DNA from: Prosthecobacter debontii
GTDB taxonomy: Bacteria > Verrucomicrobiota > Verrucomicrobiia > Verrucomicrobiales > Verrucomicrobiaceae
DNA length: 64,000 nucleotides
NCBI RefSeq assembly: GCF_900167535.1
Contig: NZ_FUYE01000003.1
Coordinates: 42,039 to 106,038 of the forward strand
Direction: 5' to 3'
Shown here piece after piece: positions 1 through 9,044 of the stretch. Position 1 is the first letter of the stretch. The number at the start of each line of letters is the position of its first letter. Below the pieces are notes generated by a model. The model did not search any database. It was not told the origin of the DNA and worked only from the letters and a program-made list of their open reading frames with translations. The position numbers and the translations under genes were made by a program.

Positions 1-1
1 A

Positions 2-439
2 TCGCCGAAGACGAGCGCAACAGGCGATATCCAAAGGGAAATCAAACGCCTCCAGGATCTCAATGTGCTCATGGTTGAGGCCAACGGACATGTCACGACA
101 TCAGCACCGCCAGACCGGATTTCACTGGCAGATCGCTACTACATCAGCGGTTTGAACCTGACCGTCATGAGTCAGGCCTTGTTCCCAGAGGTGCTGGAAC
201 GCTCCACCGCACCAGCTTGGGTGGACCCTCGTCTAACAACACCTAAACCCTGGAGAGATATCCGCCGTTATGATGAGGCCGGCAAGCTCATGGGCTGGAT
301 ACGTTATCAAGCAGGACGCACCACTTGGTTCAATCCAGAGGGGCAACTTTTGCCCGAAGGCCCTGATCATCCCGAGAAAACCAAAACCGTGATTTATCAA
401 AAGACTGCGGAAGGTTTGTTGGAGTGGCTGCCTCAGTGA
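2..439 (+). CDS. C-terminal part of an unrecognised protein (5' end outside window)
   Basis: The reading frame is open from the left edge of the window through an in-frame GTG at 65 to a TGA ending at 439, so this is best read as the last ~145 codons of a longer gene. The visible part has no membrane segment or signal peptide. It is rich in aromatic residues near the end (RYDEAGKLMGW, YQAGRTTWFN), a pattern that looks like short beta-strand repeats. I do not recognise the family. The next gene begins 23 bp downstream on the same strand, so the two may be co-transcribed. Confidence 0.55.
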   Translation, partial: SPKTSATGDIQREIKRLQDLNVLMVEANGHVTTSAPPDRISLADRYYISGLNLTVMSQALFPEVLERSTAPAWVDPRLTTPKPWRDIRRYDEAGKLMGWIRYQAGRTTWFNPEGQLLPEGPDHPEKTKTVIYQKTAEGLLEWLPQ

Positions 440-462
440 CGTATAGCTTGGCCCTACCCGCC

Positions 463-2265
463 ATGCGTCTCGTTGCTTTGTCTCTCATTCTCGCCGCCTT
501 CACGGGCTTATCCGCTGCTGACCTGCAAACGGATGTGTGCATTTATGGTGCCACTCCCGGCGGTGTTGCGGCCGCTCTTTCAGCCGCGCGTTCAGGCAGT
601 GAGGTGGTTTTGGTCGAGCCGACGGCCCGCATCGGAGGCTTGCTGACCAGCGGTCTATCTCACACCGACTTCCATTCGCTGGAATCCCTCACGGGCAGCT
701 TTCTGGAGTTTAGCCAGAAGGTGAAAGCCTATTATGTGAAGACTTACGGTGCCGATTCAGAGCAGGTCAAAGCCTGCTTCGAAGGCACCTTTGGCGAGCC
801 CAAAGTGAACCTCCTGATCTTGGAGCAAATGCTGGCGGGGGAATCGCGCATCCAGATTCACCGTGGCGCCGCGCTGGAAAAGGTGGAAAAGGAGGGCACC
901 CAGATCGGTGCGATTCACTTCAAAGGTTTGAGTGTTCATGCCAAGGTCTTCGTGGATGGCAGTTATGAGGGCGACCTCTTAGCGAAAGCAGGCGTCAGTT
1001 ATCATGTCGGACGTGAAGGGCGGGATGACTATGGCGAATCTCTAGCTCCTGAAAAAGGTGACTCGCAATTGCAGGCCTACAATTTCCGCTTCTGCGCTAC
1101 CGATGATTCTGCCAATCGCGTTCCGATCGCTGCACCTGCCGGCTACAAACGGGAGGATTTCCTGCCCGTGCTGGATTTTCTCAAGCCTGGCGAAATCGAG
1201 CGCGTCTTTGGTTATCCTTCCAAATGCATCGTGAAGGCTCAAACACCGGCTTTACCGAACCACAAGTATGACTTGAACGATGTCTCTCGCGGCCTTGTTC
1301 GCCTCTCCATGCCGGGACATAATCTAGGCTGGCCGGAAGGGGATGCCGCTGCACGCCAAGCCATCTTCGCCGAACATCTCCGTTACAACGTGGGATTGCT
1401 TTACTTCCTGATCAACGATGAAGCCGTTCCGGCTCATATCCAGGAACCGGCAAGAGCCTGGGGATGGTGTAAAGACGAGTTCACCGAGACCGACCACCTG
1501 CCACCCCAACTCTATGTGCGCGAAGCCCGCCGTATGACGGGGGAGCATATCTATGTGCAACAGGATAGCGAGCACGCCGCTGGAGACGCGCGGGCGAAGC
1601 TGTTCACGGACTCCATCGCCATGGGAGACTATGGGAACAACTGCCACGGCACCTCTCACGAAGGACCTCAAATCGGCGGCAAGCATGGTGGCGAGCTCTA
1701 CAATCCTGTGCCGCCTTACCAGATCCCGTATGGTGCACTGGTGCCCAAGGCTGCTGAATGCACAAACCTCTTGGTTCCCGTAGCGCTCTCTTCCTCTCAC
1801 GTCGGGTTCTGTGCCCTGCGGCTGGAACCGATCTGGATGTCCCTGGGACAAGCGACAGGACACGCCGCTGCACTTGCTGCAAAATCCGGCCAAAGCGTGC
1901 AGGATGTCCCCGTGCCCAAGCTTCAAACCCTGCTCTGGGCGGATCACTCAGCCACCCTCTATGTCGCAGATGTGCCGCCAGGACATACTCTCTTCACCGC
2001 CGTCCAGTGGTGGGGCACTGCGGGCGGCCTGCATGGCCTCAATCCCATGCCTGCGAAACTTGGCCAGCGTGGCAAGAACTTGCATGGCCAGTATTACGAG
2101 GCCAATCCCGGCCATGCTGTGGAACTGGATAAAGCCCTTGATGACGCTACCCGCACGCGCTGGCTGGAGCTTGCTCAGAAGCTCGGCGTTCCGACTTCCA
2201 CACTAACGCAAACGAAGACACGGGGTGGCTTCATTGAAAAGGCTTTCACCGCTGCCAAACCCTGA
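463..2265 (+). CDS. Secreted FAD-dependent oxidoreductase
   Basis: A 600-residue protein of the FAD-dependent oxidoreductase type often found in Verrucomicrobia and Planctomycetes. I chose the ATG at 463 because it starts a clean signal peptide (MRLVALSLILAAFTGLSAAD). The upstream in-frame start at 424 would overlap the preceding gene and add an untypical leader. Directly after the signal comes the dinucleotide-binding fold: a strand ending in CIYGATPGGVAAA, then a second strand ending in VLVEP with the acidic residue expected to contact the adenosine ribose, then RIGGLLTSG. The C-terminal half carries the short conserved blocks usual for the family (REARRMTGEHIY, CALRLEPIWMSLGQATG). The substrate cannot be deduced; relatives are annotated as xanthan-lyase-like or sugar/polyol oxidoreductases. 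It probably acts outside the cytoplasmic membrane. Confidence 0.8.
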   Translation: MRLVALSLILAAFTGLSAADLQTDVCIYGATPGGVAAALSAARSGSEVVLVEPTARIGGLLTSGLSHTDFHSLESLTGSFLEFSQKVKAYYVKTYGADSEQVKACFEGTFGEPKVNLLILEQMLAGESRIQIHRGAALEKVEKEGTQIGAIHFKGLSVHAKVFVDGSYEGDLLAKAGVSYHVGREGRDDYGESLAPEKGDSQLQAYNFRFCATDDSANRVPIAAPAGYKREDFLPVLDFLKPGEIERVFGYPSKCIVKAQTPALPNHKYDLNDVSRGLVRLSMPGHNLGWPEGDAAARQAIFAEHLRYNVGLLYFLINDEAVPAHIQEPARAWGWCKDEFTETDHLPPQLYVREARRMTGEHIYVQQDSEHAAGDARAKLFTDSIAMGDYGNNCHGTSHEGPQIGGKHGGELYNPVPPYQIPYGALVPKAAECTNLLVPVALSSSHVGFCALRLEPIWMSLGQATGHAAALAAKSGQSVQDVPVPKLQTLLWADHSATLYVADVPPGHTLFTAVQWWGTAGGLHGLNPMPAKLGQRGKNLHGQYYEANPGHAVELDKALDDATRTRWLELAQKLGVPTSTLTQTKTRGGFIEKAFTAAKP

Positions 2266-2286
2266 GTCACCCAAAATCACGAACGT

Positions 2287-3072
2287 CTAGTTAGGCTTAC
2301 CCTTCGCCAGCAGCTTGCGCTCGTAGAGCTTCGCATACTTGAGGAAGGTGTAAAGAAAGGCGTACATCCCCAAAACCACTCCGGGGAAACCATCTTTATA
2401 TCCTTGTTTTACGAGATACCATTTGAAGGCTGCAACCCAAGGCCGTGTGATGACTTTTCCCAATGAAGCACTGGTGACCTCGCTTTGATCGGTGCCGCGT
2501 GCTGCACGGCTCGTGTAATGATTCACCTTGCCAAATAGGTCGTGAATGGAGCCTGTCGTATCATGGACCAGTAGGCCAGGCAGTGGTAAAATGCTACAAC
2601 TCTTAAATCCTACAGGCTTATCATCGACAGGACGATCATTGAACTGAACTGACTGCCGATTGAAGAGGCGGACCACTCGATCTGGCGATGAGACGGGATA
2701 AAACGCATGCAGGCTGCGTCCCAAGAACAGCCACTCCCGATGGACCCTGTAAGCATCGTGATGAACAGGTCCTTTCTCTTTCCATGCCCTCAAAATCTGA
2801 GCTAACTCAGCATTTACGGACTCATCAGCATCCACACAAAACACCCAATCATGGCTAGCCAAGGCAATGGCTTTATTCATTTGAACGCCATGATACAGAT
2901 AAGGCTCCTGGGTAATTTTTGACGTGTAACGGCGGGCGATGTCCAGAGTCGAATCCGTGCTGAAAGAGTCCACGACAATAATCTCGTCGGCCAGACCCAC
3001 TAGGCTGGAGAGAGTCGCATCAAGGGTGCGCTCGGCATTGTAGGTCACACAGCAAAAGGAGATCGGCGTCAT
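2287..3072 (-). CDS. Family 2 glycosyltransferase (WaaE/KdtX-like)
   Basis: A 261-residue GT2 enzyme. The N-terminus shows the nucleotide-sugar binding strand (ISFCCVTYNAERTL), followed by IIVVDSFSTDST and the DxD-like metal site in FCVDADES. The length and the block order (WVFCVDADE, then HREWLFLGR) resemble the WaaE/KdtX group, which adds a sugar to the inner lipopolysaccharide core. The donor and acceptor here are unknown. The C-terminal part has a hydrophobic, aromatic stretch (GVVLGMYAFLYTFLKY) that probably lies on the membrane. It is transcribed in the same direction as the upstream priming sugar transferase (~100 bp gap), which fits a role in surface polysaccharide assembly. Confidence 0.85.
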   Translation of the reverse strand: MTPISFCCVTYNAERTLDATLSSLVGLADEIIVVDSFSTDSTLDIARRYTSKITQEPYLYHGVQMNKAIALASHDWVFCVDADESVNAELAQILRAWKEKGPVHHDAYRVHREWLFLGRSLHAFYPVSSPDRVVRLFNRQSVQFNDRPVDDKPVGFKSCSILPLPGLLVHDTTGSIHDLFGKVNHYTSRAARGTDQSEVTSASLGKVITRPWVAAFKWYLVKQGYKDGFPGVVLGMYAFLYTFLKYAKLYERKLLAKGKPN

Positions 3073-3176
3073 GGAACAGAAAAGCGACTATGCTCGGAGG
3101 AGAAGCATGCGGTGGCCGCTTATTTCGGAGAAACCTCCGTAGGTTGCAAGGAAGGAATCCGAGACGAACTCTTCGT

Positions 3177-4571
3177 TCAAGAAGCCCCGGCTCCCCGCAG
3201 CACAGCGGGCAGGGTGCGAAGGAGGATTTTCAGATCCAACCACAAGGACCAGTTGTCGATGTATTGCAGGTCCAGCGCCACCCATTCCTCGAAGTTACGG
3301 ATGCCATTGCGTCCTGTCACTTGCCATAAACAAGTGAGCCCCGGCTTCACACTCAAACGCCGCCGCTGAGCATGCTTCTCGATCTTTTCGATCTCATAGA
3401 CCGGAAGGGGACGGGGCCCGACGAGGCTCATCTCCCCACGCAATACGTTCAAAAGCTGTGGCAGTTCATCGATGCTCATCCGCCGTAACCAGCGGCCAAA
3501 GGCAAAAATGCGAGGATCACGTGTGACTTTAAACACGGGGCCGTCCATCTCATTGACTGCCTCCAGCTCTGCCCGCCGTTCCTCGGCATCCAGGCTCATG
3601 GTGCGGAACTTCCACATCTTAAAGGGCTTCCCATAACGGCCGGAACGCTCCTGGCGAAAAAAAACAGGCCCAGGCGAGGAGAACCGAATGCCAATGATGG
3701 CGATGAGCCACAGCGGCAGGGACAGCACGAGCAAGACGGCAGCTCCCACCCGATCCACGATCTCTTTAAACCACAACGCCCAAGAGATCTGAGGCGTGCT
3801 ATGGAATACCAGCATGAGCCGACCGCCCAACACATCAAAGGTGGGCCGAGCGATGGCTGTCTGAAAGAAATCCGCAGCAATCCAGGCCTCCACACCCTCG
3901 GTTTCACAGGCCTGCACGGCCTCTTCAATCTTGCTGAAATGCACGTGTTGTGCGGCAAAGATGACCCGCACGGCGGAGTACTGATGCATGGCCTTCACTA
4001 GATCACTGATCGGCCGGGTAGTGATATCAATGCGGTCCGCCACCTCGATACTGGCCAGTTGCTCGGGCGGCAGCATGTCCAAAAAACGCTGAATATCCGC
4101 CTCCAGCCCAGCGAGCAGCACACACTCACGCCCAGCTCCAGAGGAGATCTGCTGGCGTAGCCGATGCCGCTGCACACTCTCCCGAATCAGCAGGGCGGTC
4201 CCTGCCATCGCCACCGCGAAGATCACCACCGAGCGGCTAGGCACTTCCCATTTTAAAAACACGACAAAGGTGCCCACGATCATGCCCATGATCACCAGTG
4301 CTTCTGCTAACTGGCGCAAACTCTGCGCTGGGGTCTTATGATAGAGGTTGCTGTAAAAACCACGTGCCTCCAGCACCAGGGGTGTGAAAGGGCCGACGAC
4401 CGCCATCACCCAGTAGAGTTTCTCCATCGGGGGGATCTCCACTAACTCCGGCCATATCCCAGATAGGACGGTCGAACGTAAAAAGTGAGCAAGCCAAAGA
4501 CAGAAAATAAGCAAAGCGCTATCCAGTAGCTGGGTGAGCTGCAAATTGATTTCTTGTCGGCGGCCAAGCAT
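3177..4571 (-). CDS. Polyprenyl-phosphate sugar-1-phosphate transferase (WbaP/WcaJ type)
   Basis: A 464-residue membrane enzyme that should start polysaccharide repeat-unit synthesis by moving a sugar-1-phosphate from UDP-sugar onto undecaprenyl phosphate. The N-terminal half has four or so hydrophobic segments and a CoA-binding-like middle domain (about residues 145-240). The C-terminal ~190 residues are the bacterial sugar transferase domain: one membrane hairpin (VLLVLSLPLWLIAIIGI), then FRQERSGRYGKPF, KMWKFRTM, the DE pair in SIDELPQLLNVL, and GEMSLVGPRPLP, followed by the PGLTCLWQVTGR block. All diagnostic motifs are present and the protein is full length. Its start lies 65 bp from the divergent aroD. 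Which sugar is used cannot be read from sequence. Confidence 0.9.
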   Translation of the reverse strand: MLGRRQEINLQLTQLLDSALLIFCLWLAHFLRSTVLSGIWPELVEIPPMEKLYWVMAVVGPFTPLVLEARGFYSNLYHKTPAQSLRQLAEALVIMGMIVGTFVVFLKWEVPSRSVVIFAVAMAGTALLIRESVQRHRLRQQISSGAGRECVLLAGLEADIQRFLDMLPPEQLASIEVADRIDITTRPISDLVKAMHQYSAVRVIFAAQHVHFSKIEEAVQACETEGVEAWIAADFFQTAIARPTFDVLGGRLMLVFHSTPQISWALWFKEIVDRVGAAVLLVLSLPLWLIAIIGIRFSSPGPVFFRQERSGRYGKPFKMWKFRTMSLDAEERRAELEAVNEMDGPVFKVTRDPRIFAFGRWLRRMSIDELPQLLNVLRGEMSLVGPRPLPVYEIEKIEKHAQRRRLSVKPGLTCLWQVTGRNGIRNFEEWVALDLQYIDNWSLWLDLKILLRTLPAVLRGAGAS

Positions 4572-4635
4572 AGTCGCGTTAATATAGCCTACAAACGGTC
4601 CTTTATTCCTATTAAAATTATAGCAAACCTAGCGA
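4572..4635. promoter_or_regulatory. AT-rich divergent promoter gap
   Basis: A 64-bp gap between the divergent sugar transferase and aroD genes, clearly more AT-rich than its surroundings. It contains TAATAT (around 4580) and TTATAG (around 4618), which could serve as -10 elements in either direction. I see no convincing paired -35 boxes. Confidence 0.35.
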
Positions 4636-5346
4636 ATGCCTCAACTGCTTTCCTCCAGCAATCTGCTCCTCTCTTCTCGCCCACTGGCGGTGGGAGTCAT
4701 CCCCGATCCTGCCACTCTGGACCTCTGGGCAAGCTACAGCCTTGAGCAGAAAACGGCTGCTTGCGACGTCATCGAGCTCCGTCTGGACACGCTGCAACTG
4801 TCTGCGGAAAAAGTGCGAGCCGCTCTCGTGGGCAATCAAACGCCTGTGCTGCTTACGGCCCGTCATCCGGCAGAAGGTGGACAGGGCACGGTGGAAGCCG
4901 CTGGCAGAATCGCCCTGCTGGAGCCTCTCCTCGACCTCGCCGCTCTCGTGGATATCGAGCTGCGCAGCGCCATGGAAATGCGCCCTCTGGTGCAAAAAGC
5001 TCAAGGAATGGGAGTGCGTGTCATGGGATCCTTCCACGATTTCCAGACCACCCCTGGGGAGGAAGTCTTGCGCGGGGCCATCAACTTTGCTCAACCCGCG
5101 GGGCTGGACGCAGTGAAGATCGCTACGTTCCTGAATAATTCTACCGACCTGACCCGCCTGATCGCGCTCACCTCGGAGGTCCATCGCCTGCGCCTCTCCT
5201 GCATGGGGATGGGGCCATTGGGCAGAGTCTCGCGGTTGGTCCTTGCAAAGTGTGGCAGCTTGCTCAACTACGGCTATCTCGGTGAGTCAAATGCTCCCGG
5301 ACAATGGCCTGCCCCCCGGCTGAAAGAACTTCTGGCTGAACTGTGA
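4636..5346 (+). CDS. aroD: Type I 3-dehydroquinate dehydratase
   Basis: Third step of the shikimate pathway: dehydration of 3-dehydroquinate to 3-dehydroshikimate, in the cytoplasm. At 236 residues it has the normal type I length. The type I signature residues are visible: the ELRLD block (48-51) that binds substrate, the catalytic His in GSFHDF (H134), and the Schiff-base lysine in AVKIATF (K161). The C-terminal substrate-binding block GPLGRVSR is also present. No good Shine-Dalgarno sequence precedes the ATG. The next gene starts 1 bp after the stop codon, so the D,D-carboxypeptidase is very likely in the same transcript. Confidence 0.9.
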   Translation: MPQLLSSSNLLLSSRPLAVGVIPDPATLDLWASYSLEQKTAACDVIELRLDTLQLSAEKVRAALVGNQTPVLLTARHPAEGGQGTVEAAGRIALLEPLLDLAALVDIELRSAMEMRPLVQKAQGMGVRVMGSFHDFQTTPGEEVLRGAINFAQPAGLDAVKIATFLNNSTDLTRLIALTSEVHRLRLSCMGMGPLGRVSRLVLAKCGSLLNYGYLGESNAPGQWPAPRLKELLAEL

Positions 5347-5347
5347 T

Positions 5348-6400
5348 ATGATCTCTTTCCCAACATCCAAGCCCTGCCGGTGGATTACCCTGCTGGTCCT
5401 ACTGCCTCTGACTGGCTGCCTTGAAGATCCTCAACGTGAGGAAAAGCTGAAATGGCGGGAAGAAGAGGTCAACGCCAAAGAAGCGGCCGTCATCCAGCGC
5501 GAACTCGCCCTGGCCAAAGAGAAGCAAGTCCTGGAAAGCGCCCGCCTCGACCTCGTGGCCAAGGAAAAGAATGTGGCCATGCTACAGGAGCAGCTGGCTG
5601 ATGAGGTGGAAAAGACCAAACGGGTGAGGCGTGAGATCGAAATCAAGGAGCTGCGCGGCCCTATTCCCCAGGTCAGTGCTGACCGTGTTATCGTGATCGA
5701 TGTCGACTCGGACGAAGTCCTTTTCGAGAAAAATCCTGATAAACGCGGTGCCATTGCCAGCACGACCAAGTTGCTGACCGCCCTCCTCGTAGTGGAGGCA
5801 GGAGATCTCGACAAAATCGTCACGATTGAGCAAAGCGATACCCAATGTGCGCCTGTGCGCCTGGGGCTGAAAGCGGGCGAGCAATACACTCGCCGTCAAC
5901 TCCTGACGGCGGTGCTGGTGAAAAGCTCCAATGACATCGCTCAGGCGCTGGCTCGTGACAACGCAGGCAGTCTGGAAGCCTTCGTCGCCAAGATGAATGC
6001 CAAATGCGCAGAACTCGGCCTCAAGGATAGTCATTACGTGAACCCTCACGGCCTGCCCGCCCGTGACGGAGATGAGCCCTTCAGCACCGCTCGTGATCTG
6101 AGCGTCATCGCCAAAGCATGCGACACGAAGCCTGACATCCGTGCGATCGTGAAGCTGCAGAACTTTTCCTTCAAATGGCCTAACGGCCGTGTGACGGAAC
6201 TCTCCAATACCAATCGTGTGCTGCGTAGCGCGAGCTACTGCGACGGCATGAAGACCGGCTACACCGATGCCGCCGGGTATTGTCTCGTGGCCAGTGGTGA
6301 GCGCAATGGCCGACGCCGCATCGTGATTGTGCTGAACGATACCGAAAGCGGTGTCTGGCGAGACGCTCAGTCGCTCCTCGACTGGGCCCTGAAAGCCTAA
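5348..6400 (+). CDS. Lipoprotein D-alanyl-D-alanine carboxypeptidase with coiled-coil stalk (S11)
   Basis: A 350-residue penicillin-binding protein of the DacA/PBP5 class, which trims the terminal D-Ala from peptidoglycan stem peptides. The N-terminus is a lipoprotein signal with lipobox LTGC (Cys24). Residues ~27-103 are highly charged and helical, most likely a coiled-coil spacer. The catalytic domain then shows all three active-site motifs: STTK (S138-K141), SSN (193-195) and KTG (302-304). The usual C-terminal membrane-anchoring domain of PBP5 is absent, so the N-terminal lipid presumably anchors the enzyme and the coiled coil sets its distance from the membrane (inference). It follows aroD after 1 bp and precedes a methyltransferase by 18 bp. 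Confidence 0.88.
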   Translation: MISFPTSKPCRWITLLVLLPLTGCLEDPQREEKLKWREEEVNAKEAAVIQRELALAKEKQVLESARLDLVAKEKNVAMLQEQLADEVEKTKRVRREIEIKELRGPIPQVSADRVIVIDVDSDEVLFEKNPDKRGAIASTTKLLTALLVVEAGDLDKIVTIEQSDTQCAPVRLGLKAGEQYTRRQLLTAVLVKSSNDIAQALARDNAGSLEAFVAKMNAKCAELGLKDSHYVNPHGLPARDGDEPFSTARDLSVIAKACDTKPDIRAIVKLQNFSFKWPNGRVTELSNTNRVLRSASYCDGMKTGYTDAAGYCLVASGERNGRRRIVIVLNDTESGVWRDAQSLLDWALKA

Positions 6401-6418
6401 CTCCCATCAAACTCTGCC

Positions 6419-7117
6419 ATGCCTGAAGCCCCCACCGCTGAATTCGACGCCTACGCAGGCGATTACGATGCTGCCATCAACAGGGGGCTCAAGTTCACCG
6501 GCGAGACCAAGGAATACTTTGCCGAAACCCGGATCGAGTGGCTGAAGGCCCGGCTGAAAGAAGTGGGTCTGACGCCCAAGAGTTGTCTGGATTTCGGATG
6601 CGGGACAGGCACCTCGGCCCCGTTGCTCGTGTCGGGATTGGGATTGGACACTTACATCGGCTACGATCCCTCCAGCGAATCGATCACTGAAGCGAGCAAG
6701 GAACACCCAGATCCAGCCTGCACTTTCATCCATGATGTGGACAAGCTGCCCAAACACACTCTGGATCTCGCTTTCTGTAACGGCGTGTTCCATCACATTC
6801 CCATCGCAGCACGGCAGGAAGCCTTTCAGCACGTTTATGACAGTCTGCGCCCTGGTGGCTGGTTTGCCTTCTGGGAAAACAATAAGTGGAATCCCATCGT
6901 GCATCTCTTGATGAGTCGCGTTCCCTTTGACCGCGATGCCATCATGCTTTTCCCTGGCGAAGCAGCCCGCCACATGGAGAGGGCTGGATTTAAGATCGGA
7001 TTGAGAGACTATTTGTTCGTCTTCCCTGCCAGCCTTAAAGCGCTTCGCCCCCTAGAGCCTGCCTTGTGCAAGCTACCCTTGGGCGGTCAGTATTTGATCC
7101 TCGCTCACAAGGTTTAA
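6419..7117 (+). CDS. Class I SAM-dependent methyltransferase
   Basis: A 232-residue methyltransferase with motif I in LDFGCGTGTSAP (about residues 59-70), an acidic residue at the end of the next strand (IGYDPSSE), and DLAFCNGVFHHIP as motif IV. These define the Rossmann-like SAM fold but not the substrate. HHIP followed by a LRPGGWF block resembles small-molecule or lipid methyltransferases. It lies 18 bp downstream of the carboxypeptidase, so it is probably the last gene of the aroD transcript. Its 3' end overlaps the convergent EEP gene by 4 bp. Confidence 0.8.
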   Translation: MPEAPTAEFDAYAGDYDAAINRGLKFTGETKEYFAETRIEWLKARLKEVGLTPKSCLDFGCGTGTSAPLLVSGLGLDTYIGYDPSSESITEASKEHPDPACTFIHDVDKLPKHTLDLAFCNGVFHHIPIAARQEAFQHVYDSLRPGGWFAFWENNKWNPIVHLLMSRVPFDRDAIMLFPGEAARHMERAGFKIGLRDYLFVFPASLKALRPLEPALCKLPLGGQYLILAHKV

Positions 7118-8277
7118 TCAGGGCTTCGCTCAAGGTCTTTAAGCACCAGCGTCGCAGCTAAAGCTCGGTGTTGGGAAGGGCGATCGGGTTCTGTTACGCA
7201 TTGGATTGCCTCCCAGTGGCGATCATAAAAGACGTAATCAATTCGCATCCATGGACCGCCAGCACTCAACGGGTTGTTGGTAAAACCAGGAAAGGTGAGA
7301 CCGAACCCCTGGCCAGCTTCTGCATGTGAATCCTTGAGCTGCCGAGTGATCATCCTGTGGATGTAACCTATGTGGGGAGCATTGAAGTCCCCAGCGGCGA
7401 TCACAGGTAAAGAATCCTGACGGATCGCGGCTAAGACGATCTCGGCATCGGCAATCTGGCCATTCCAAAACTGCTGTAGGCGCTGGCGCTTCTCCGCCCA
7501 AGGGGTTCCGGGAAGTCCTAAAATGCCATACAAAAACGGCCCCCATTTTTGATATGCCAAAGTTTCGCGAGGTGAATGCAAGTGTACACTGTAAAGGGCA
7601 ACTTGCTTTCCCTTCCAATCGATCACGAATCGCACCGCCTTGGGAGACTGTCCGGGCAACGATGCCAGTGCTGAACTCTCCAAAATAGGATAGCGACTCA
7701 AAATGGTGTGTTCCCGCACACTCTGCATGAAGGGAAACTCGGCGTAGTTGCCGGACCTCTCATAGCTAGATGCCTTGCCAGGACTCTCCTGAAGAACGAT
7801 CACATCGGGCTGAGTAGCGTTCTTAAAGGGCTGCAAACTTTGATTCATATGCTGCCCATGATTGTTGGTCATAACAATCAAAGCGTCATTCCCGCCCTCT
7901 CGCTCATGGCCACTCAGGTTCCATCGCCACCCCAAAAAATCATATCCAAACCATGCCATCGTCAGCGCGAGGAGACATAAGGCACGCCGATGCAGGCAAA
8001 GAGTCATCAAAGCCAAGGGCAAGGCAGGCAGCCACCAAATCGCCGGTGGTAAAAAAAGCAAAAAGGCCGTCGTCGGATTCCTCTCACCGACCCAACTTGA
8101 AACCAAGGTAAGCCCAACCAAGACCGCAATATACAGCAACGTCGTCCACAGAGTCAGAAAGCGCAGCCACCGCACTAACAGCATCCCGCAACCTTCGTTT
8201 TCTGAAGCCTCAATGAGGGCATGTCCCGCGCGGGCCAACCATGCTCTTTTGGCAGCCACCTTCGTTTCAGCATCCAT
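7114..8277 (-). CDS. Membrane-anchored endonuclease/exonuclease/phosphatase (EEP) family protein
   Basis: A 387-residue protein with about three N-terminal membrane segments (residues ~38-125) and a C-terminal EEP phosphodiesterase domain. Catalytic blocks seen are VLQESPG, HLHSPRE, the metal-binding Asn/Asp in AAGDFNAPH and the RIDYVFYD block; a final His lies in PSQHRALAATL. Family members hydrolyse phosphodiesters or phosphomonoesters in nucleic acids, phosphoinositides or sphingolipids. The membrane anchor argues for a lipid or extracytoplasmic substrate (inference). It has no obvious operon partner. Confidence 0.82.
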   Translation of the reverse strand: MDAETKVAAKRAWLARAGHALIEASENEGCGMLLVRWLRFLTLWTTLLYIAVLVGLTLVSSWVGERNPTTAFLLFLPPAIWWLPALPLALMTLCLHRRALCLLALTMAWFGYDFLGWRWNLSGHEREGGNDALIVMTNNHGQHMNQSLQPFKNATQPDVIVLQESPGKASSYERSGNYAEFPFMQSVREHTILSRYPILESSALASLPGQSPKAVRFVIDWKGKQVALYSVHLHSPRETLAYQKWGPFLYGILGLPGTPWAEKRQRLQQFWNGQIADAEIVLAAIRQDSLPVIAAGDFNAPHIGYIHRMITRQLKDSHAEAGQGFGLTFPGFTNNPLSAGGPWMRIDYVFYDRHWEAIQCVTEPDRPSQHRALAATLVLKDLERSPD

Positions 8278-8338
8278 GCATTAAACAGTCAGCTTTGGCT
8301 ATAAAGACTACCTGTCATTTGATAGATCGCCCAACGGA

Positions 8339-8593
8339 TCACTCGGGCTGGCCAAATTTCTCTTGGAGGGGGGGATCCGGGACCATGATCATTGGTTGAT
8401 CCGTCTCATGGAACGCCGGAATAAAAGGCTGCTCAACCTTCTCCCACACACCGGGCCCTTTTCGATTGGGATCCGTTTCTTTCAGATAGATCGCCCAGCT
8501 AGCCAGAGCCAAAATAGTCATCAGCCCCATCATTAGCAGCGATTCTAGAACCGTAAATGCTGGTAGGAAGGGAGACGAGGACGTAAAGCGCAT
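8339..8593 (-). CDS. Small pilin-like protein with prepilin-type N-terminus
   Basis: An 84-residue protein. A short leader ends in PAF and is followed by TVLESLLMMGLMTILALA, a type IV prepilin-like hydrophobic helix with Glu five residues after the likely cleavage point (A/FTVLE, where G/FTLIE is more usual). After the helix only ~50 Pro-rich residues remain, much shorter than a normal pilin head. It may be a minor pseudopilin, or simply a single-pass membrane protein with an accidental resemblance. No pilus genes are near. Its start is 77 bp from the end of the small lipoprotein gene on the same strand. Confidence 0.55.
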   Translation of the reverse strand: MRFTSSSPFLPAFTVLESLLMMGLMTILALASWAIYLKETDPNRKGPGVWEKVEQPFIPAFHETDQPMIMVPDPPLQEKFGQPE

Positions 8594-8669
8594 GCAGCAA
8601 ACAGAAGAGTAAAATCATCAGGCACAGGGCTTTAAACCATGTGCAAATAAAGCTCTAGAATCACTCGAT

Positions 8670-8840
8670 CTAGAACATGGAACGCTCTCGCTGAACTTCT
8701 CTGGGCACATATGTGCGAGGAGCGGCAGCGTCACCACCTCGGCTACCATAGTAGTTTCCATAGGAACTATGGCCGAAAGGATATGCACAACTGCTCAAAA
8801 GAGCACCCACTGTGAGAGCGAGAGTAAGGCGAAGGATCAT
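8670..8840 (-). CDS. Small lipoprotein
   Basis: A 56-residue protein when started at the ATG whose first base is 8840. The longer open frame up to 9017 adds 59 residues without signal character. The chosen start gives a perfect lipoprotein signal (MILRLTLALTVGALLSSC) with lipobox LSSC. The mature part is only ~39 residues, rich in Gly, Tyr and Arg (SSYGNYYGSRGG), and ends in an Arg/Glu-rich tail. Function unknown; the composition suggests a short envelope tether. Confidence 0.6.
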   Translation of the reverse strand: MILRLTLALTVGALLSSCAYPFGHSSYGNYYGSRGGDAAAPRTYVPREVQRERSMF

Positions 8841-9044
8841 GAGGTATGCAGCTTGAAGTTCAGGGAACACGCACCTCACTGCCAAAAGACAGCGGCACCG
8901 ATCAACATCCCTTATGGGTTGGGCTTTGCAAGCGTCAAGAATGCCCTCTTGTTTTCCCAGTGTGTAGGATTTCCCTGAAAAATGGTGGCAACGATGGGAC
9001 AATTCTTGCATAGACAAGCCGCGTTAGCTCTCGCATCTCCCATC

